DNA of 64,000 bases from Ardenticatenaceae bacterium (GCA_020634375.1 JACKBX010000009.1:186001-250000), one strand, 5' to 3'. Positions 17,685-26,408 are shown, numbered from the stretch's first letter. The notes: generated by a model not told the origin, from the sequence alone. Made by a program: numbers and translations.

Positions 17685-18013
17685 CGGTGGAAATTGAAAC
17701 GCTGGTAAATGCCAGGTACGGCCGTGATGCGGGCGGATATGCTTACTTAGATGTGGAGGTGAACGGCCGTCCTTGCCAGGTCTTTCGTGAAAAGGCGCTG
17801 CGCCTCGATAGCGAGATTGCCGCCCTGGGGCCGTATGACGACTTCACCGACTTCTTTGTAATCATTCCACCCAGTGAAAAGCATGGCATTCATGTCGCAA
17901 CAAAGCTGGATAGCTATACCAACGACCGGCGTTATGTGGCGCTGGTGCGGCGGTTTGTGGATGCGGTAGATAACGGCCGTTTTCAAGAAGGGCCGGTGGA
18001 GATTCCGGGTTGA
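17681..18013 (+). CDS. Small protein coupled to the MuF gene, candidate immunity protein
   Basis: 110 residues from the ATG at 17681, which overlaps the MuF stop as ATGA. Acidic, soluble, with DVEVNGRPCQVF and DFTDFFVIIPP beta-like segments; no known fold recognised. Immediate translational coupling to the toxin-like C-terminus is the usual arrangement for toxin-immunity pairs, hence the suggestion. A simple head-protein chaperone is an alternative. An upstream in-frame TTG at 17675 exists. Confidence 0.55.
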   Translation: MTVEIETLVNARYGRDAGGYAYLDVEVNGRPCQVFREKALRLDSEIAALGPYDDFTDFFVIIPPSEKHGIHVATKLDSYTNDRRYVALVRRFVDAVDNGRFQEGPVEIPG

Positions 18014-18201
18014 GCCATGTCCAAAGTAGTGCCACATTGGAGGATGTTCGCGTGCAAACAGTTGAGGACGTACCCCAGGAGGGATGGGTGGCTGTGCGTC
18101 AGGGTGGAAAGCTGTTGTTTGAGTATCATCCGGAGCGGGAGTTGGTGAGGGTGGTGAAAAGGCAACGGCCGTATGTGGTGGCGTTGCGAGGGTATCGATA
18201 G
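18010..18201 (+). CDS. Small hypothetical protein
   Basis: 63 residues if started at the TTG that overlaps the previous stop; a GTG at 18052 would give about 49. Contains HPERELVRVVKRQRPYVVALRGY, basic at the end. No family recognised. Two ACGGCCGT-rich neighbours and a coupled start suggest it is a real phage gene. The phage composition ends at its 3' end. Confidence 0.45.
   Translation: MSHVQSSATLEDVRVQTVEDVPQEGWVAVRQGGKLLFEYHPERELVRVVKRQRPYVVALRGYR
18045..18060. promoter_or_regulatory. 16-bp palindromic site 4 (TGTTCGCGTGCAAACA)
   Basis: One mismatch to the dispersed prophage palindrome, inside the 63-residue gene and upstream of the EACC1-caspase cassette. Confidence 0.45.
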
Positions 18202-18300
18202 GGGTAATTTGTCATGCGGAATTTATGATATTTGTTAAGTGACTTGGTCATCTGTTTTTCGATATCTTGTTAATAATATCTTTTGGTCTTTGCCGGATTT

Positions 18301-18360
18301 TGTCATACTGAACAAAGAACCTCAGCATCTCTAGGGTGTTTAACTTTGCTCAATATGACA
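18301..18360. repeat. REP/MITE-like imperfect inverted repeat
   Basis: The 17-base ends TGTCATACTGAACAAAG (18301-18317) and CTTTGCTCAATATGACA (18344-18360) are complementary at all but two positions around a 26-bp centre. The ends resemble the TGTCATTCTGAGCGAAG type of intergenic palindrome that I associate with Chloroflexota genomes. It sits at the left edge of the imported AT-rich cassette. Confidence 0.6.
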
Positions 18361-18389
18361 ACCAGAAGATTTTATGAAATCTTCTGGTT
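18360..18389. terminator. Perfect 13-bp hairpin without clear U-run
   Basis: Arms AACCAGAAGATTT and AAATCTTCTGGTT with a TATG loop. The U-run is weak, so it is either a terminator for the late transcript or part of the adjoining repeat. The rest of the gene-free interval 18202-18541 holds no open frame; an AAAGGAGG ribosome site at 18529-18536 serves the next gene. Confidence 0.5.
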
Positions 18390-18541
18390 GGTTTGTAAGT
18401 TATAGCGAAGAGTGTGAGCGTAATTAAATACCACGCGGATTGTATTGGTGAGGTCAGAAGATTGAAACTGGAAATCTTTGGCAGTGTAATTACTTGATAA
18501 GCCAACTATGCTCTTAAAACTATTTTTTAAAGGAGGTTATC

Positions 18542-18958
18542 ATGCCGAATTCGCATCCAATTATCGAATTCACAATAATAATTGAATCTGATTCTCAAAA
18601 CTTCTCTGATTGGGAATTGAATGAACTTGCTTTAGGATTGCGCGAAGAGTTATTTGAATATGGTGCAAATGCGAAGTTAGCTAAAAGAAAAGGAGGTGTC
18701 CCGCAAAATGCTAAGGCGGGAGATCCTATCACTATAGGCGCTATAATTCTTGCATTGGCAGCCCCTACAATACCGAATATTTTGTCAATAATTCAAAATT
18801 GGCTTCTTCGACAGAAAGATCAAACCATTAGGGTTCGAATTGGCGAAGTTGATATTGAAGTGCCGAGAGATGTTTCTCAAGCGGAAATAGCGAAAATTGT
18901 CAACATTATAGAAACCATTCCTCAAGATGTGGATAAGCGATCATTGAGCAGTAAGTAG
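18542..18958 (+). CDS. Effector-associated constant component EACC1-like protein
   Basis: 138 residues. The architecture matches EACC1 as I know it: an N-terminal strand-rich region with an acidic 'DSDSQNF'-like start and a helical segment ELALGLREELFEYGAN; a KGGVPQNAKAGDPITIGAIILALAAP stretch with a hydrophobic helix; a short WL(L)RQKD linker; and a terminal beta unit RVRIGEVDIEVPRDVSQ. EACC1 is the invariant small component encoded beside variable effectors in prokaryotic conflict systems, probably acting as sensor or signal relay. The effector here is the caspase 127 bp downstream. AT-rich and without ACGGCCGT, so imported. Strong ribosome site AAAGGAGG. Confidence 0.75.
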   Translation: MPNSHPIIEFTIIIESDSQNFSDWELNELALGLREELFEYGANAKLAKRKGGVPQNAKAGDPITIGAIILALAAPTIPNILSIIQNWLLRQKDQTIRVRIGEVDIEVPRDVSQAEIAKIVNIIETIPQDVDKRSLSSK

Positions 18959-19084
18959 GTACAAGAGTCCCCAAAACATATTAATTGTATATCCTTGTCA
19001 TTTCTTTGACAGTTTAATATCGAACTTTATGTAGATTTATCTGATTAGCAAATAAGCTGTTCCTGTACATGAAGGGAGGGCAAG

Positions 19085-21016
19085 ATGTCGGGAAAGAGAA
19101 GCGCTTTAATAATATCTAATTATAGATATAAAGATAAACAATTAAAGCAACTAGAAGCTCCTAAGCACGATGCCAGAAATCTTGCTTCGATTTTGGCAGA
19201 TCCCAATATTGGAAAATTCACAGTCCAGACTTTAGTCAATAGAGATTCCTCGGAAATTACTTTAGCAATTGAAGCCTTTTTTGCTAAACAAGAACCTGGA
19301 GATCTAGCATTATTGTATTTTTCAGGGCATGGAATTAAAGATGACAAAGGTCGACTATATTTTGCATCTGGTGATACTCAAATGGGCTTGCTTCGAGCTA
19401 CATCAATTCCAGCGACGCTTGTTAATGAGATAATGCAGGAAAGCCGCTCAAAAAAGCAAATTTTGATTCTTGATTGTTGTTTTAGCGGAGCTTTTTCCAA
19501 GGGAACCTACAAGGCTGGCGAGATAATAGGAAGCACCGTTGGAACGTCAGAATATCTTAATGGGGAAGGCAAAATCATAATGACGGCCACCGATGCATTT
19601 CAGTATGCATTTGAAGGAGATAAACGGGAGGGGGAAAATGTACAATCTGTATATTCCGGTACCCTTATCAAGGGTTTAGAAACAGGAAATGCAGATTTAG
19701 ACGCAGATGGGTTTGTAACGATTGATGATCTTTCCAAATATGTTTATGTAAAAGTAACCGAAAAACTTCCAAAACAAAGGCCACAGGTGTGGAAAATGGG
19801 CATGACAGGTGACTTTGTGATTGCCCACAATCCCAAGCCTATTGGAAAATTGTCTAATTTGCCAGAAGAGATAGTAGATGGGATGAGCGATTCTCGTAGT
19901 TACGTTAGAAGAGGTGTTACCTCTGAGCTTGGAAAATATTTAGAGGGGGAGGATAGAAGTAAAGCTCTTGCAGCATATGAAGCATTGAAAAAATTAACTG
20001 ATGATGATAGTCGTGAAGTATCTTCTGAAGCTGAGAAACTATTGCAAAATGCTCCATTTAAGCCATCTAAAGATATCCCCAATGAAAATAAAATAAAAAT
20101 TAATGCATTAGAGGCTATTTCAAAGGTATTAAGAGATGATGAAGCACAACCTTCCCATATTAATTTCAAACAACTTAAGCTGTTGTTTTCCGCGTATAAA
20201 AAAGTAGGTGCCTTGCAGGATGAAGCTGCTCAATTAAATGAACAAGAATACCAATCACTTAAACAACTTTCTATTTATTGGGCATCAATGTTAGCATTGC
20301 TACCTTTAGGAATTCTGTCAATACTTGTATGGTCATTTTATTCAAAAGCAGGTAATACGGCTGGGAGTGCAACAGTTTTTGGAATCTTAGCTGTAATCTT
20401 CGGGGTTTGGTCAATTATTTTATGGTGGGGATTAGTCATTGATCAGGCCTTTACTACCATATTGGCTATTTTGATTTTTTTTCTTGCAACCTTAGTGTCT
20501 GCTAACGTAGCAGTTAGTGGGCTATTCACTGCGGAATCGGAACAATTAAGTACCTTAATCAGATTACTGACTTTCATATCATTGTCTGTATTAGTTATCT
20601 TGTCACAAATCCCAGTGATAGAACTGGAACTGAACTATATTGCAACATTAGGCTGGGGTGTTTCTTTAGGCTTAACGCTCGGTGGAGTAATTGGTTCTGC
20701 TGGTGGAAGTGCCTTTGAAGTAGCTCTTTCAGTATGCATAATAATAGGTGGATTTGAAACATATCGAATCTTGAGCGACTCAAAGATGGATAATTCTAGT
20801 TTTATCGGTTTGATTGTTTTTCTTTGTATTGTATTTATTTTGTTTTTCTTCCCAGTATATTTACCTACAAGACAATTTAGTGCAGGTAATATATATGGCA
20901 GTGTAGCTTCTATTGTTGCAGGGTACATGTTTCTGGTGTTCGCGGGAAGTTTGATTGTTTACACAGGAAATTATTCCAAACATGTATTAGAAGCCATTCA
21001 AAATCTATTTGATTAG
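19085..21016 (+). CDS. Caspase (C14) effector with HEAT-like region and multi-pass membrane C-terminus
   Basis: 643 residues. Residues 1-245 are a caspase-like peptidase: YFSGHG (about residues 77-82) gives the catalytic His and ILDCCFSGAF (about 130-139) the catalytic Cys of the C14 family. Residues 260-330 are an alpha-solenoid (HEAT-like) segment, 345-395 a helical linker, and 400-640 about eight hydrophobic helices, so the protease is tethered to the membrane. Such effectors are thought to kill or arrest the cell when triggered. The partner is the EACC1-like gene upstream. Ribosome site AAGGGAGG at 19073-19080. The cassette lies inside the phage morphogenesis cluster. Confidence 0.8.
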   Translation: MSGKRSALIISNYRYKDKQLKQLEAPKHDARNLASILADPNIGKFTVQTLVNRDSSEITLAIEAFFAKQEPGDLALLYFSGHGIKDDKGRLYFASGDTQMGLLRATSIPATLVNEIMQESRSKKQILILDCCFSGAFSKGTYKAGEIIGSTVGTSEYLNGEGKIIMTATDAFQYAFEGDKREGENVQSVYSGTLIKGLETGNADLDADGFVTIDDLSKYVYVKVTEKLPKQRPQVWKMGMTGDFVIAHNPKPIGKLSNLPEEIVDGMSDSRSYVRRGVTSELGKYLEGEDRSKALAAYEALKKLTDDDSREVSSEAEKLLQNAPFKPSKDIPNENKIKINALEAISKVLRDDEAQPSHINFKQLKLLFSAYKKVGALQDEAAQLNEQEYQSLKQLSIYWASMLALLPLGILSILVWSFYSKAGNTAGSATVFGILAVIFGVWSIILWWGLVIDQAFTTILAILIFFLATLVSANVAVSGLFTAESEQLSTLIRLLTFISLSVLVILSQIPVIELELNYIATLGWGVSLGLTLGGVIGSAGGSAFEVALSVCIIIGGFETYRILSDSKMDNSSFIGLIVFLCIVFILFFFPVYLPTRQFSAGNIYGSVASIVAGYMFLVFAGSLIVYTGNYSKHVLEAIQNLFD

Positions 21017-21114
21017 CAGCATAATGCAGGTAATGTCGCTTATATGTGAGTGAGGGAAATAATCCCCTTGAAACCGCCAGAACGCCTGTGCTAAACTAGA
21101 ATCAACTGAATACC

Positions 21115-21165
21115 AGAGCGCCCAGAGCGCCCGGTCTACAAACCGTAGGCTGGGCGCTCTTTTTG
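21115..21165 (+). terminator. Rho-independent terminator
   Basis: AGAGCGCCCA (21115-21124) pairs perfectly with TGGGCGCTCT (21151-21160), followed by TTTTT. A second AGAGCGCCC at 21124-21132 could form an alternative stem, so attenuation is possible. It ends the caspase cassette transcript upstream of the capsid genes; a GTGCTAAACT-type -10-like sequence precedes it at about 21078. Confidence 0.8.
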
Positions 21166-21212
21166 TTTGCGCACATCACGCCCACGCGGGCGGTAAAAAC
21201 GCGGAGGAAACT

Positions 21213-21785
21213 ATGTCTGACAATGCCACATCAACACCCACGGCCGACGCAGCCGGGGCCGACGCTGACAAGCAAACGGCCGAACCAGCGGAACAACCGA
21301 CCTTCACCCAAGCCGACCTCGACCGCATCCTGGCTGACCGCCTCGGCCGCCAGGAAAAGAAACTGCGCCGCCAGTTCGAGGAAGAAGCGGAGAAGAAGAC
21401 GGAGGAAGACTTGGCCGACGCGGCCGAGTGGCAGACCCTGGCGGAGAAACGGCAAAAGCAAATCACTAAGATGGAGCAGCGGGTGACTGAGTTGGAGCAG
21501 CAGGCCGAAACGGCCGACAAATACGGCAAAGCGCTGGACACCTACGTGCAGCAGCTGGCCGACGGGCTGCCGGAATCCATCCTTACCCTGTTGGGCGGCA
21601 TGGATCAGGCGGCCAAGCTGGAATGGCTCACGGCCAACCGGGCGCAGTTCGTCAAAGACGAGACCCCGGAGACGCCGGACAAGCCGCAAGTGCCCAATGG
21701 CGTGCCCCCCACGCCCCCGCCAGCAGACCCAAAAACCGTAACAGACGAAGAGCGGCGCGCACAGGCGTATTTTCCACGCCTGTAA
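21213..21785 (+). CDS. Capsid scaffolding protein-like
   Basis: 190 residues: acidic disordered start, then a long charged coiled coil (about 35-115, EKKLRRQFEEEAEKKTEE), then a Pro-rich tail ending YFPRL. Length, coiled coil and position just before the decoration and major capsid genes fit phage scaffold proteins of the DUF4355 type, which template prohead assembly. GGAGG precedes the ATG. Confidence 0.7.
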   Translation: MSDNATSTPTADAAGADADKQTAEPAEQPTFTQADLDRILADRLGRQEKKLRRQFEEEAEKKTEEDLADAAEWQTLAEKRQKQITKMEQRVTELEQQAETADKYGKALDTYVQQLADGLPESILTLLGGMDQAAKLEWLTANRAQFVKDETPETPDKPQVPNGVPPTPPPADPKTVTDEERRAQAYFPRL

Positions 21786-21794
21786 GGAGCGACT

Positions 21795-22193
21795 ATGACC
21801 GACTTAGTAATTGACTACACCCAGGTGCGCGAAATCGAGGTCATCGAGCAGTTCACCGGCCCGGCCGATGAGACCGTTGACCCCGGCCACTACGCACGCC
21901 TGGCCCCCAGCACCGGAAAGCTGACCAAAGGCAACGCCACAACGGCCGCTGAAGTGGGAACTGGGGAAGGCCTCTGCATTACCCGCCAGGTGAACACCAT
22001 CACCATCCTCAAGAAAGGCATTCTCTGGCTGGGCGATGCCCTCGATGCCCTGAACTTCGGGGACATCGTTTACTTATCCGACACCGACGGAACGCTGGCT
22101 GACGCGGCCGGCACCGTCAGCAAAGTGGCGGGGGTCGTCGTCCCCCTCTACGGCCACAGCCCGTTCAAGAAAGGGCTGCGGGTGGATTTTTAG
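21795..22193 (+). CDS. Head decoration protein (DUF2190-like)
   Basis: 132 residues, beta-rich, with GLCITRQVNTITILKKG and LNFGDIVYLSDTDGTLAD, typical of DUF2190 capsid-cement proteins encoded directly before the major capsid gene. AAGGAG site 5 bp upstream. Stabilises the expanded capsid. Confidence 0.65.
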   Translation: MTDLVIDYTQVREIEVIEQFTGPADETVDPGHYARLAPSTGKLTKGNATTAAEVGTGEGLCITRQVNTITILKKGILWLGDALDALNFGDIVYLSDTDGTLADAAGTVSKVAGVVVPLYGHSPFKKGLRVDF

Positions 22194-22203
22194 GAGGTAG
22201 CCC

Positions 22204-23289
22204 ATGACTATTGAAATCGCCTATGGATTCGTAGGCATGCAGCACCTGTTCAACAAGCGCGTGCAAGAAGTTGGCGTTAACCGCGTCTTTGACGCCATCA
22301 CGCAGTCGGCGGCCGAACACACGCAGATGATTAACACCATGATGGAAATCCTTGTGGAGCGCACGACGGTAGCCCAAGAGGAATTCGAGCTGCCCGGCAG
22401 CGGCACGTTGCAACCTCTGGATGAAGTGGGCATCCCCCGGCCGACGGACACCTACGGCTTCTACCAGGTCGCCTATCCCATCCAGGGTGGCGGTGATGCC
22501 TGGGGCAAGAATCGCGTGACCAGCGCTTTGATGACGGTGCAGGAAGCCAATCGCCACACCATTGAAGCGCAGAACAAAGATGCCGACTGGCTGGCCCGCC
22601 ACATCATTGCATCCGTACTCACCAAAGATTCCTGGACGTTCCACGACAAGGTGGGCGCGGCTGGCAACAAAGGGCTGGGCAACATCACCATCATGCCCCT
22701 GGCGAATGGCGATGTCACCGAGTACCCCGTCACTGGCAAACAGCCGCAAACGGCCAACCATTACACCGCCCAGGCTGTTGCTATCGACAATAGCAACAAT
22801 CCCTTCCCAGGGTTCTACAGCACCTTGACCCGATACCCAGGCAGCAAAAACGCCACTATCGTGGCCTATATCCCGGAAAACCTTCAGGAAAGCGTTGAGG
22901 CTCTCACGGACTTCCGCGAAGTCGAAGATGCTGACGTGCGTGCTGGCGCTAACCGCGACGAGCTGGTTGGCTCCATCCCTGTGGGCCTGGGTGACGAACT
23001 GCTGGGCAAGGTGGGCAAGGTGTGGGTGGTGCTGTGGAAACGACTGCCCGATAACTACATCTTTGTTCACGCACGCGGCCGCACCATTCTGAAGATGCGC
23101 GAGTATCCAACCAGTACGCTGCAAGGTCTCTTCACTGAACTGCACAGCCCGGACGGGGCACGCATGGAGAACCGTGTCATCCGCTATGCGGGCTTTGGCG
23201 TCAGCAACCGTGTGGCTGGCCTGGTGCATTACGTGGGCAACGCTGCCTACCAGAACCCGACCGACTACACAGCGCCGCTGGCTCAATAG
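22204..23289 (+). CDS. Major capsid protein (HK97-like)
   Basis: 361 residues, the usual size. It follows the scaffold and decoration genes. It has an N-terminal helix-rich arm (TQSAAEHTQMINTMMEIL), a long E-loop-like region and a C-terminal A-domain segment (VKGxVW-like KVGKVWVVLWKRLPDNYIFVH). Forms the icosahedral shell. Assigned by order and length; no sequence hit could be run. Ribosome site TAGGAGG. Confidence 0.75.
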   Translation: MTIEIAYGFVGMQHLFNKRVQEVGVNRVFDAITQSAAEHTQMINTMMEILVERTTVAQEEFELPGSGTLQPLDEVGIPRPTDTYGFYQVAYPIQGGGDAWGKNRVTSALMTVQEANRHTIEAQNKDADWLARHIIASVLTKDSWTFHDKVGAAGNKGLGNITIMPLANGDVTEYPVTGKQPQTANHYTAQAVAIDNSNNPFPGFYSTLTRYPGSKNATIVAYIPENLQESVEALTDFREVEDADVRAGANRDELVGSIPVGLGDELLGKVGKVWVVLWKRLPDNYIFVHARGRTILKMREYPTSTLQGLFTELHSPDGARMENRVIRYAGFGVSNRVAGLVHYVGNAAYQNPTDYTAPLAQ

Positions 23290-23300
23290 GAGGCTGACCG

Positions 23301-23642
23301 ATGAAGCTCTCCATTCTGGCAAAACGGCAGCATGAAGCCCATAAACGGCTGGTAACGGCCGTTGCCAACCTGGCCGAAGCGCTGGGTCTAGCTCAACCGG
23401 AGCTAAACCCCAGGGTCAAGCAGCCCCAAGTGGCACGCCTGGAGCGTGATGAGCGATTGGGTGCGTTTCTGGAAACGGCCGTTAGCGCTCTGAACCAACA
23501 GGTAACGGCCGTTCTGGAACAGGCCCAAGGGTACCTGAGCAAGGACGATATCCTCGCCATCCCTGGCCTGACCAAGACCAGCCGCGAAGCCATCGAGACT
23601 TACTTTGCTGACCTGGAAACGGCCGAAACTGAGGACGCCTAA
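23301..23642 (+). CDS. Small head-region protein
   Basis: 113 residues, mostly helical, with LSKDDILAIPGLTKTSREAIETYFADLE near the end, which reads like a helix-hairpin-helix or Mu-N-terminal FluMu type head-tail motif. Three ACGGCCGT copies occur within 340 bp. Located between the capsid and connector genes; probably an adaptor. Confidence 0.5.
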   Translation: MKLSILAKRQHEAHKRLVTAVANLAEALGLAQPELNPRVKQPQVARLERDERLGAFLETAVSALNQQVTAVLEQAQGYLSKDDILAIPGLTKTSREAIETYFADLETAETEDA

Positions 23643-23645
23643 CGC

Positions 23646-24080
23646 ATGACCGTACCCAGCGCTTACAGCGAAGCGACGCTGAAGACGTATCTGCACGGCA
23701 TCCTCAGCCGGGGTGGGATAGCGGCCACGCTGGACTGGCAAATCGAGGCCGGGAGCTACGACGAAATCATCACCGACACGCTCCTGGCCTACGGCGTGGA
23801 CGACATCGCCGAGGCGACGGACGTGGCGAAGCTGCGGGCGCTGGCGCGGCTGGCGTTGTGGGAGGCGGTGGAAACGGCCGTGCCGTTAGAAATCAACTAC
23901 ACGGCCGACGGCGCCACCTTCAACCGCGAGGCTATCTTCCAGCATGTGCAGACCATGCTGCAACGCGCCCGCCTGGACGCCTTCGCCTACACCGATGACT
24001 ACCAGGTCGATGTGCTGGGCGTGCAGCGCGACTACGACCCCTACGATGCCATTGACTTCGACTTGTTGGAGGATGCGTGA
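23646..24080 (+). CDS. Head-tail connector (gp15/gp6-like)
   Basis: 144 residues; helical N-terminus with residues such as LARLALWEAVETAV and a terminal acidic tail. Size and position fit the head completion adaptor that docks beneath the portal ring. Its stop overlaps the next start by 4 bp. Confidence 0.6.
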   Translation: MTVPSAYSEATLKTYLHGILSRGGIAATLDWQIEAGSYDEIITDTLLAYGVDDIAEATDVAKLRALARLALWEAVETAVPLEINYTADGATFNREAIFQHVQTMLQRARLDAFAYTDDYQVDVLGVQRDYDPYDAIDFDLLEDA

Positions 24081-24463
24081 ACCCACTAGCAACGGCCGTC
24101 CTCAACCGCCAGCGCCGCCAGGCTGAAGACGTGATGATGGACGCCGGGCGGGTACTCACCCGCTCGGCCGACAGCACCGACAGCCACAACCGGCCGACCT
24201 ACACCTACACGGCAGGCGATGAGCTTGCCTGTGGCGTGAAGGTGGCCCGCAACCGGCAGGCGACGGACGCCGAGGGCAATGTGGTCTTGGTGGACTATCA
24301 GATTCGGCTGCCGCATGGCACGGCCGTTACCGCCAACGACCGCTTCCGCATCACCAGCCGCTACGGTACGGCCGCAGCGGAGGTGGACTGCGAGATTCTT
24401 GGTGCGGTGCGGCTTGGGGCAACGGCCGTCGTCATCAACGTGAAGGAAATTACGCATGGCTAA
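24077..24463 (+). CDS. Head closure / stopper-like protein
   Basis: 128 residues; basic N-terminal helix then a beta-barrel-like region (CGVKVARNRQAT, VVLVDYQIRLPHGTAV, DRFRITSRYG). This is the arrangement of SPP1 gp16-type head-closure proteins. Couples to neighbours on both sides by overlaps. Confidence 0.55.
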   Translation: MNPLATAVLNRQRRQAEDVMMDAGRVLTRSADSTDSHNRPTYTYTAGDELACGVKVARNRQATDAEGNVVLVDYQIRLPHGTAVTANDRFRITSRYGTAAAEVDCEILGAVRLGATAVVINVKEITHG

Positions 24464-24881
24464 AAGCAAGGTGGATTGGTTCGGCGAAGACGTGATGTTG
24501 AAGGTCGTCAGCGCTACGCGGCAAGCCATCGAAGCGACGGCCATTCGCGTTGTGGGGCAGACGGAAATCAACATCACCGCCAACAACCAGGTGGACACCG
24601 GCTTCATGCGCAACAGCGTCTACTTCGCCACCAAAGACGACAGCACCTACGAGGATGCCGATACGGATGGCGCTTACGTCAACCTCCAGGGCGACCTGGT
24701 GGAACGCAGCCTGGCCCCGGAAGCACCACTTCCAGCCGAGTATGACGCGCTGGTGTGCATTGGCGCGGACTATGCCATCTTCCAAGAGATGGCGAATTCG
24801 TTCCTGTACCCGGCACTGCAACAGGTGCGGGGAGAGGTCAAGGGTATCTTGCAGCGCACGGCGAAGGAAGCGGGGCTGTGA
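24456..24881 (+). CDS. HK97 gp10-like tail completion protein
   Basis: 141 residues. The segment VDTGFMRNSVYF followed by YAIFQEMANSFLYPALQQVRGEV is the recurrent HK97-gp10 pattern (VDTGxLRxS...YAxxxExG...P). Adaptor between head and tail in long-tailed phages. Confidence 0.75.
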   Translation: MAKSKVDWFGEDVMLKVVSATRQAIEATAIRVVGQTEINITANNQVDTGFMRNSVYFATKDDSTYEDADTDGAYVNLQGDLVERSLAPEAPLPAEYDALVCIGADYAIFQEMANSFLYPALQQVRGEVKGILQRTAKEAGL

Positions 24882-25255
24882 GAGATGTAGACGCGGCGGC
24901 CGTTGATTTGGCTCTGGCCGACAGCGCCCTGGCCGCGCACACTGGCAGCCAAATCTATGCCGGTGATGCGCCGCCAACAGGCTGGAACCCGGCCACGACG
25001 GCCGTCGTCCTCAAATCGCGCGGCGGCACAACCGCTTACAGCGACATTCTCGATGTATCTATCCAGGCGAAATGTTACGGGGCAACGGCCCCCGCCGCCT
25101 GGCTCACTTATCTACTTACCTATGACGCCTTGCATGAGACCGGTGACGGCGTGGTAGCCGAGAGCCTGGCCGAACAGGTTGGGCAGCAGATCACCGAACC
25201 GAGTACAGGGCGCATTTACATTCTGGCCTACTTCCGTATGCAGATACGGCCGTAG
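24878..25255 (+). CDS. Tail terminator-like protein
   Basis: 125 residues from a GTG that overlaps the previous stop. LLTYDALHETGDGVVAESLAEQVG and the final YILAYFRMQIRP strand are consistent with gpU/gp17-type tail terminators that cap the tail tube. Starts without a strong ribosome site, relying on coupling. Confidence 0.6.
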   Translation: MRDVDAAAVDLALADSALAAHTGSQIYAGDAPPTGWNPATTAVVLKSRGGTTAYSDILDVSIQAKCYGATAPAAWLTYLLTYDALHETGDGVVAESLAEQVGQQITEPSTGRIYILAYFRMQIRP

Positions 25256-25270
25256 GCGGGAGGAATTTTC

Positions 25271-25867
25271 ATGAGCACAGCAGATATTCTAATTTCACCT
25301 GCCACTATTTGGTACGCGCCTGTTGGCGAGCCGCTGCCGGATGAGACGACCATCGCTTACGGCGCTGCCTGGGGCGGCAACTGGGCGCAAATCGCCATGA
25401 CGGCCGAGGCGCTGGCGATGAACCGCGACCTTTCTACCTTTGAGGCCATGATTGAGCAATCCACTCTGCCGGTGAAACGCAGCGTGACTGAGGAGAAGGT
25501 GGCCTTTGAGACGGTGATTGCCGAGTTTACCGGCGACCACCTGGTTCTGGTGATGGGGGGCACAAACACACCCACGGCGGCTGGCGTCGGTCAGGTTGGC
25601 TTTGAAGAGCTTGTCGCCGGTGGTGAAGTGACGCTAGACGAACGCATGTGGGGCTTTGAGGGCAAGTATGTGGACACGGCCGGGGCCGTGTTCCCGGTGC
25701 GCGTCTTCATTTACCGTGCCACCAGCGTGCTCAATGGGGCGCTGACATTCGGTAAGGGCGAACAGACTGGCATTCCGCTGCGCATCGATGCGCTGGGCGA
25801 TTTGACCAAACCTATTGGTCAACAATTGCTCAAGGTACAGAAGGTAACGGCCGCAGCGACCAGCTAA
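25271..25867 (+). CDS. Major tail tube protein-like
   Basis: 198 residues, beta-rich, with a GGAGG ribosome site. Follows the terminator and precedes the chaperones, as the tube protein does in siphophages. Segments such as VKRSVTEEKVAFETVIAEF fit a tube-forming beta sandwich. Confidence 0.65.
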   Translation: MSTADILISPATIWYAPVGEPLPDETTIAYGAAWGGNWAQIAMTAEALAMNRDLSTFEAMIEQSTLPVKRSVTEEKVAFETVIAEFTGDHLVLVMGGTNTPTAAGVGQVGFEELVAGGEVTLDERMWGFEGKYVDTAGAVFPVRVFIYRATSVLNGALTFGKGEQTGIPLRIDALGDLTKPIGQQLLKVQKVTAAATS

Positions 25868-25875
25868 CCAACCTC

Positions 25876-26397
25876 ATGAGCGACATTCTGGCTGACATCC
25901 CCGAAGTGCCAACGCTCAAGGACTTATACCGCCTCCTGGCCGTTACGGCACAGCAAATCGCCAATTACGGCCAGGAGCTGCGGGGCCTGCGCGTGGAATT
26001 GACCCGGCTCATTTCTCAGCAAGCTGAGAACGTTCGCGCCAATGCGCTGGAGATTAATCACCTGGAGCGAGGATTGGCTCAGGTGCGCATTGATATTGAA
26101 GCCATCAAAGCATGGCAGTTGGCGCACCAGTTTACCTGTCCTTACGTGGGGTTAACTGGGCGTGATTTGGCTCGTGCGCAACTGGCATCACTGCTAAAGC
26201 AGCATTTTAGCGTGGAGGAACTTGACGAAATAGGGTTCGAGCTAGGCATCAATCCCGATGACCTGGCTGGAGAAACAACAGGCGAGCGGGCACGCGAGTT
26301 GATTCTACATACGGAACGCAATAACCGTGTGCTGCCGCTCATTACTATTTGCCAGCGGAAACGTCCGTCTGTGGCCTGGCCGCTGGCGTATGAATAA
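25876..26397 (+). CDS. Coiled coil plus EAD-like domain protein in tail operon
   Basis: 173 residues. Residues 10-85 form a coiled coil; residues 95-170 are an EAD-like domain with HFSVEELDEIGFELGINPDDL and a closing CQRKRPSVAWP. It shares this pattern with the proteins at 8043 and 49178. EADs are death-fold-like adaptor domains of prokaryotic conflict systems, so its place between tail tube and tail chaperone genes is unexpected. Possibilities are an inhibitor that titrates host EAD adaptors, or an accessory 'moron' gene. Composition is that of the phage. Confidence 0.65.
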   Translation: MSDILADIPEVPTLKDLYRLLAVTAQQIANYGQELRGLRVELTRLISQQAENVRANALEINHLERGLAQVRIDIEAIKAWQLAHQFTCPYVGLTGRDLARAQLASLLKQHFSVEELDEIGFELGINPDDLAGETTGERARELILHTERNNRVLPLITICQRKRPSVAWPLAYE

Positions 26398-26408
26398 AGG
26401 AGCAAAAC

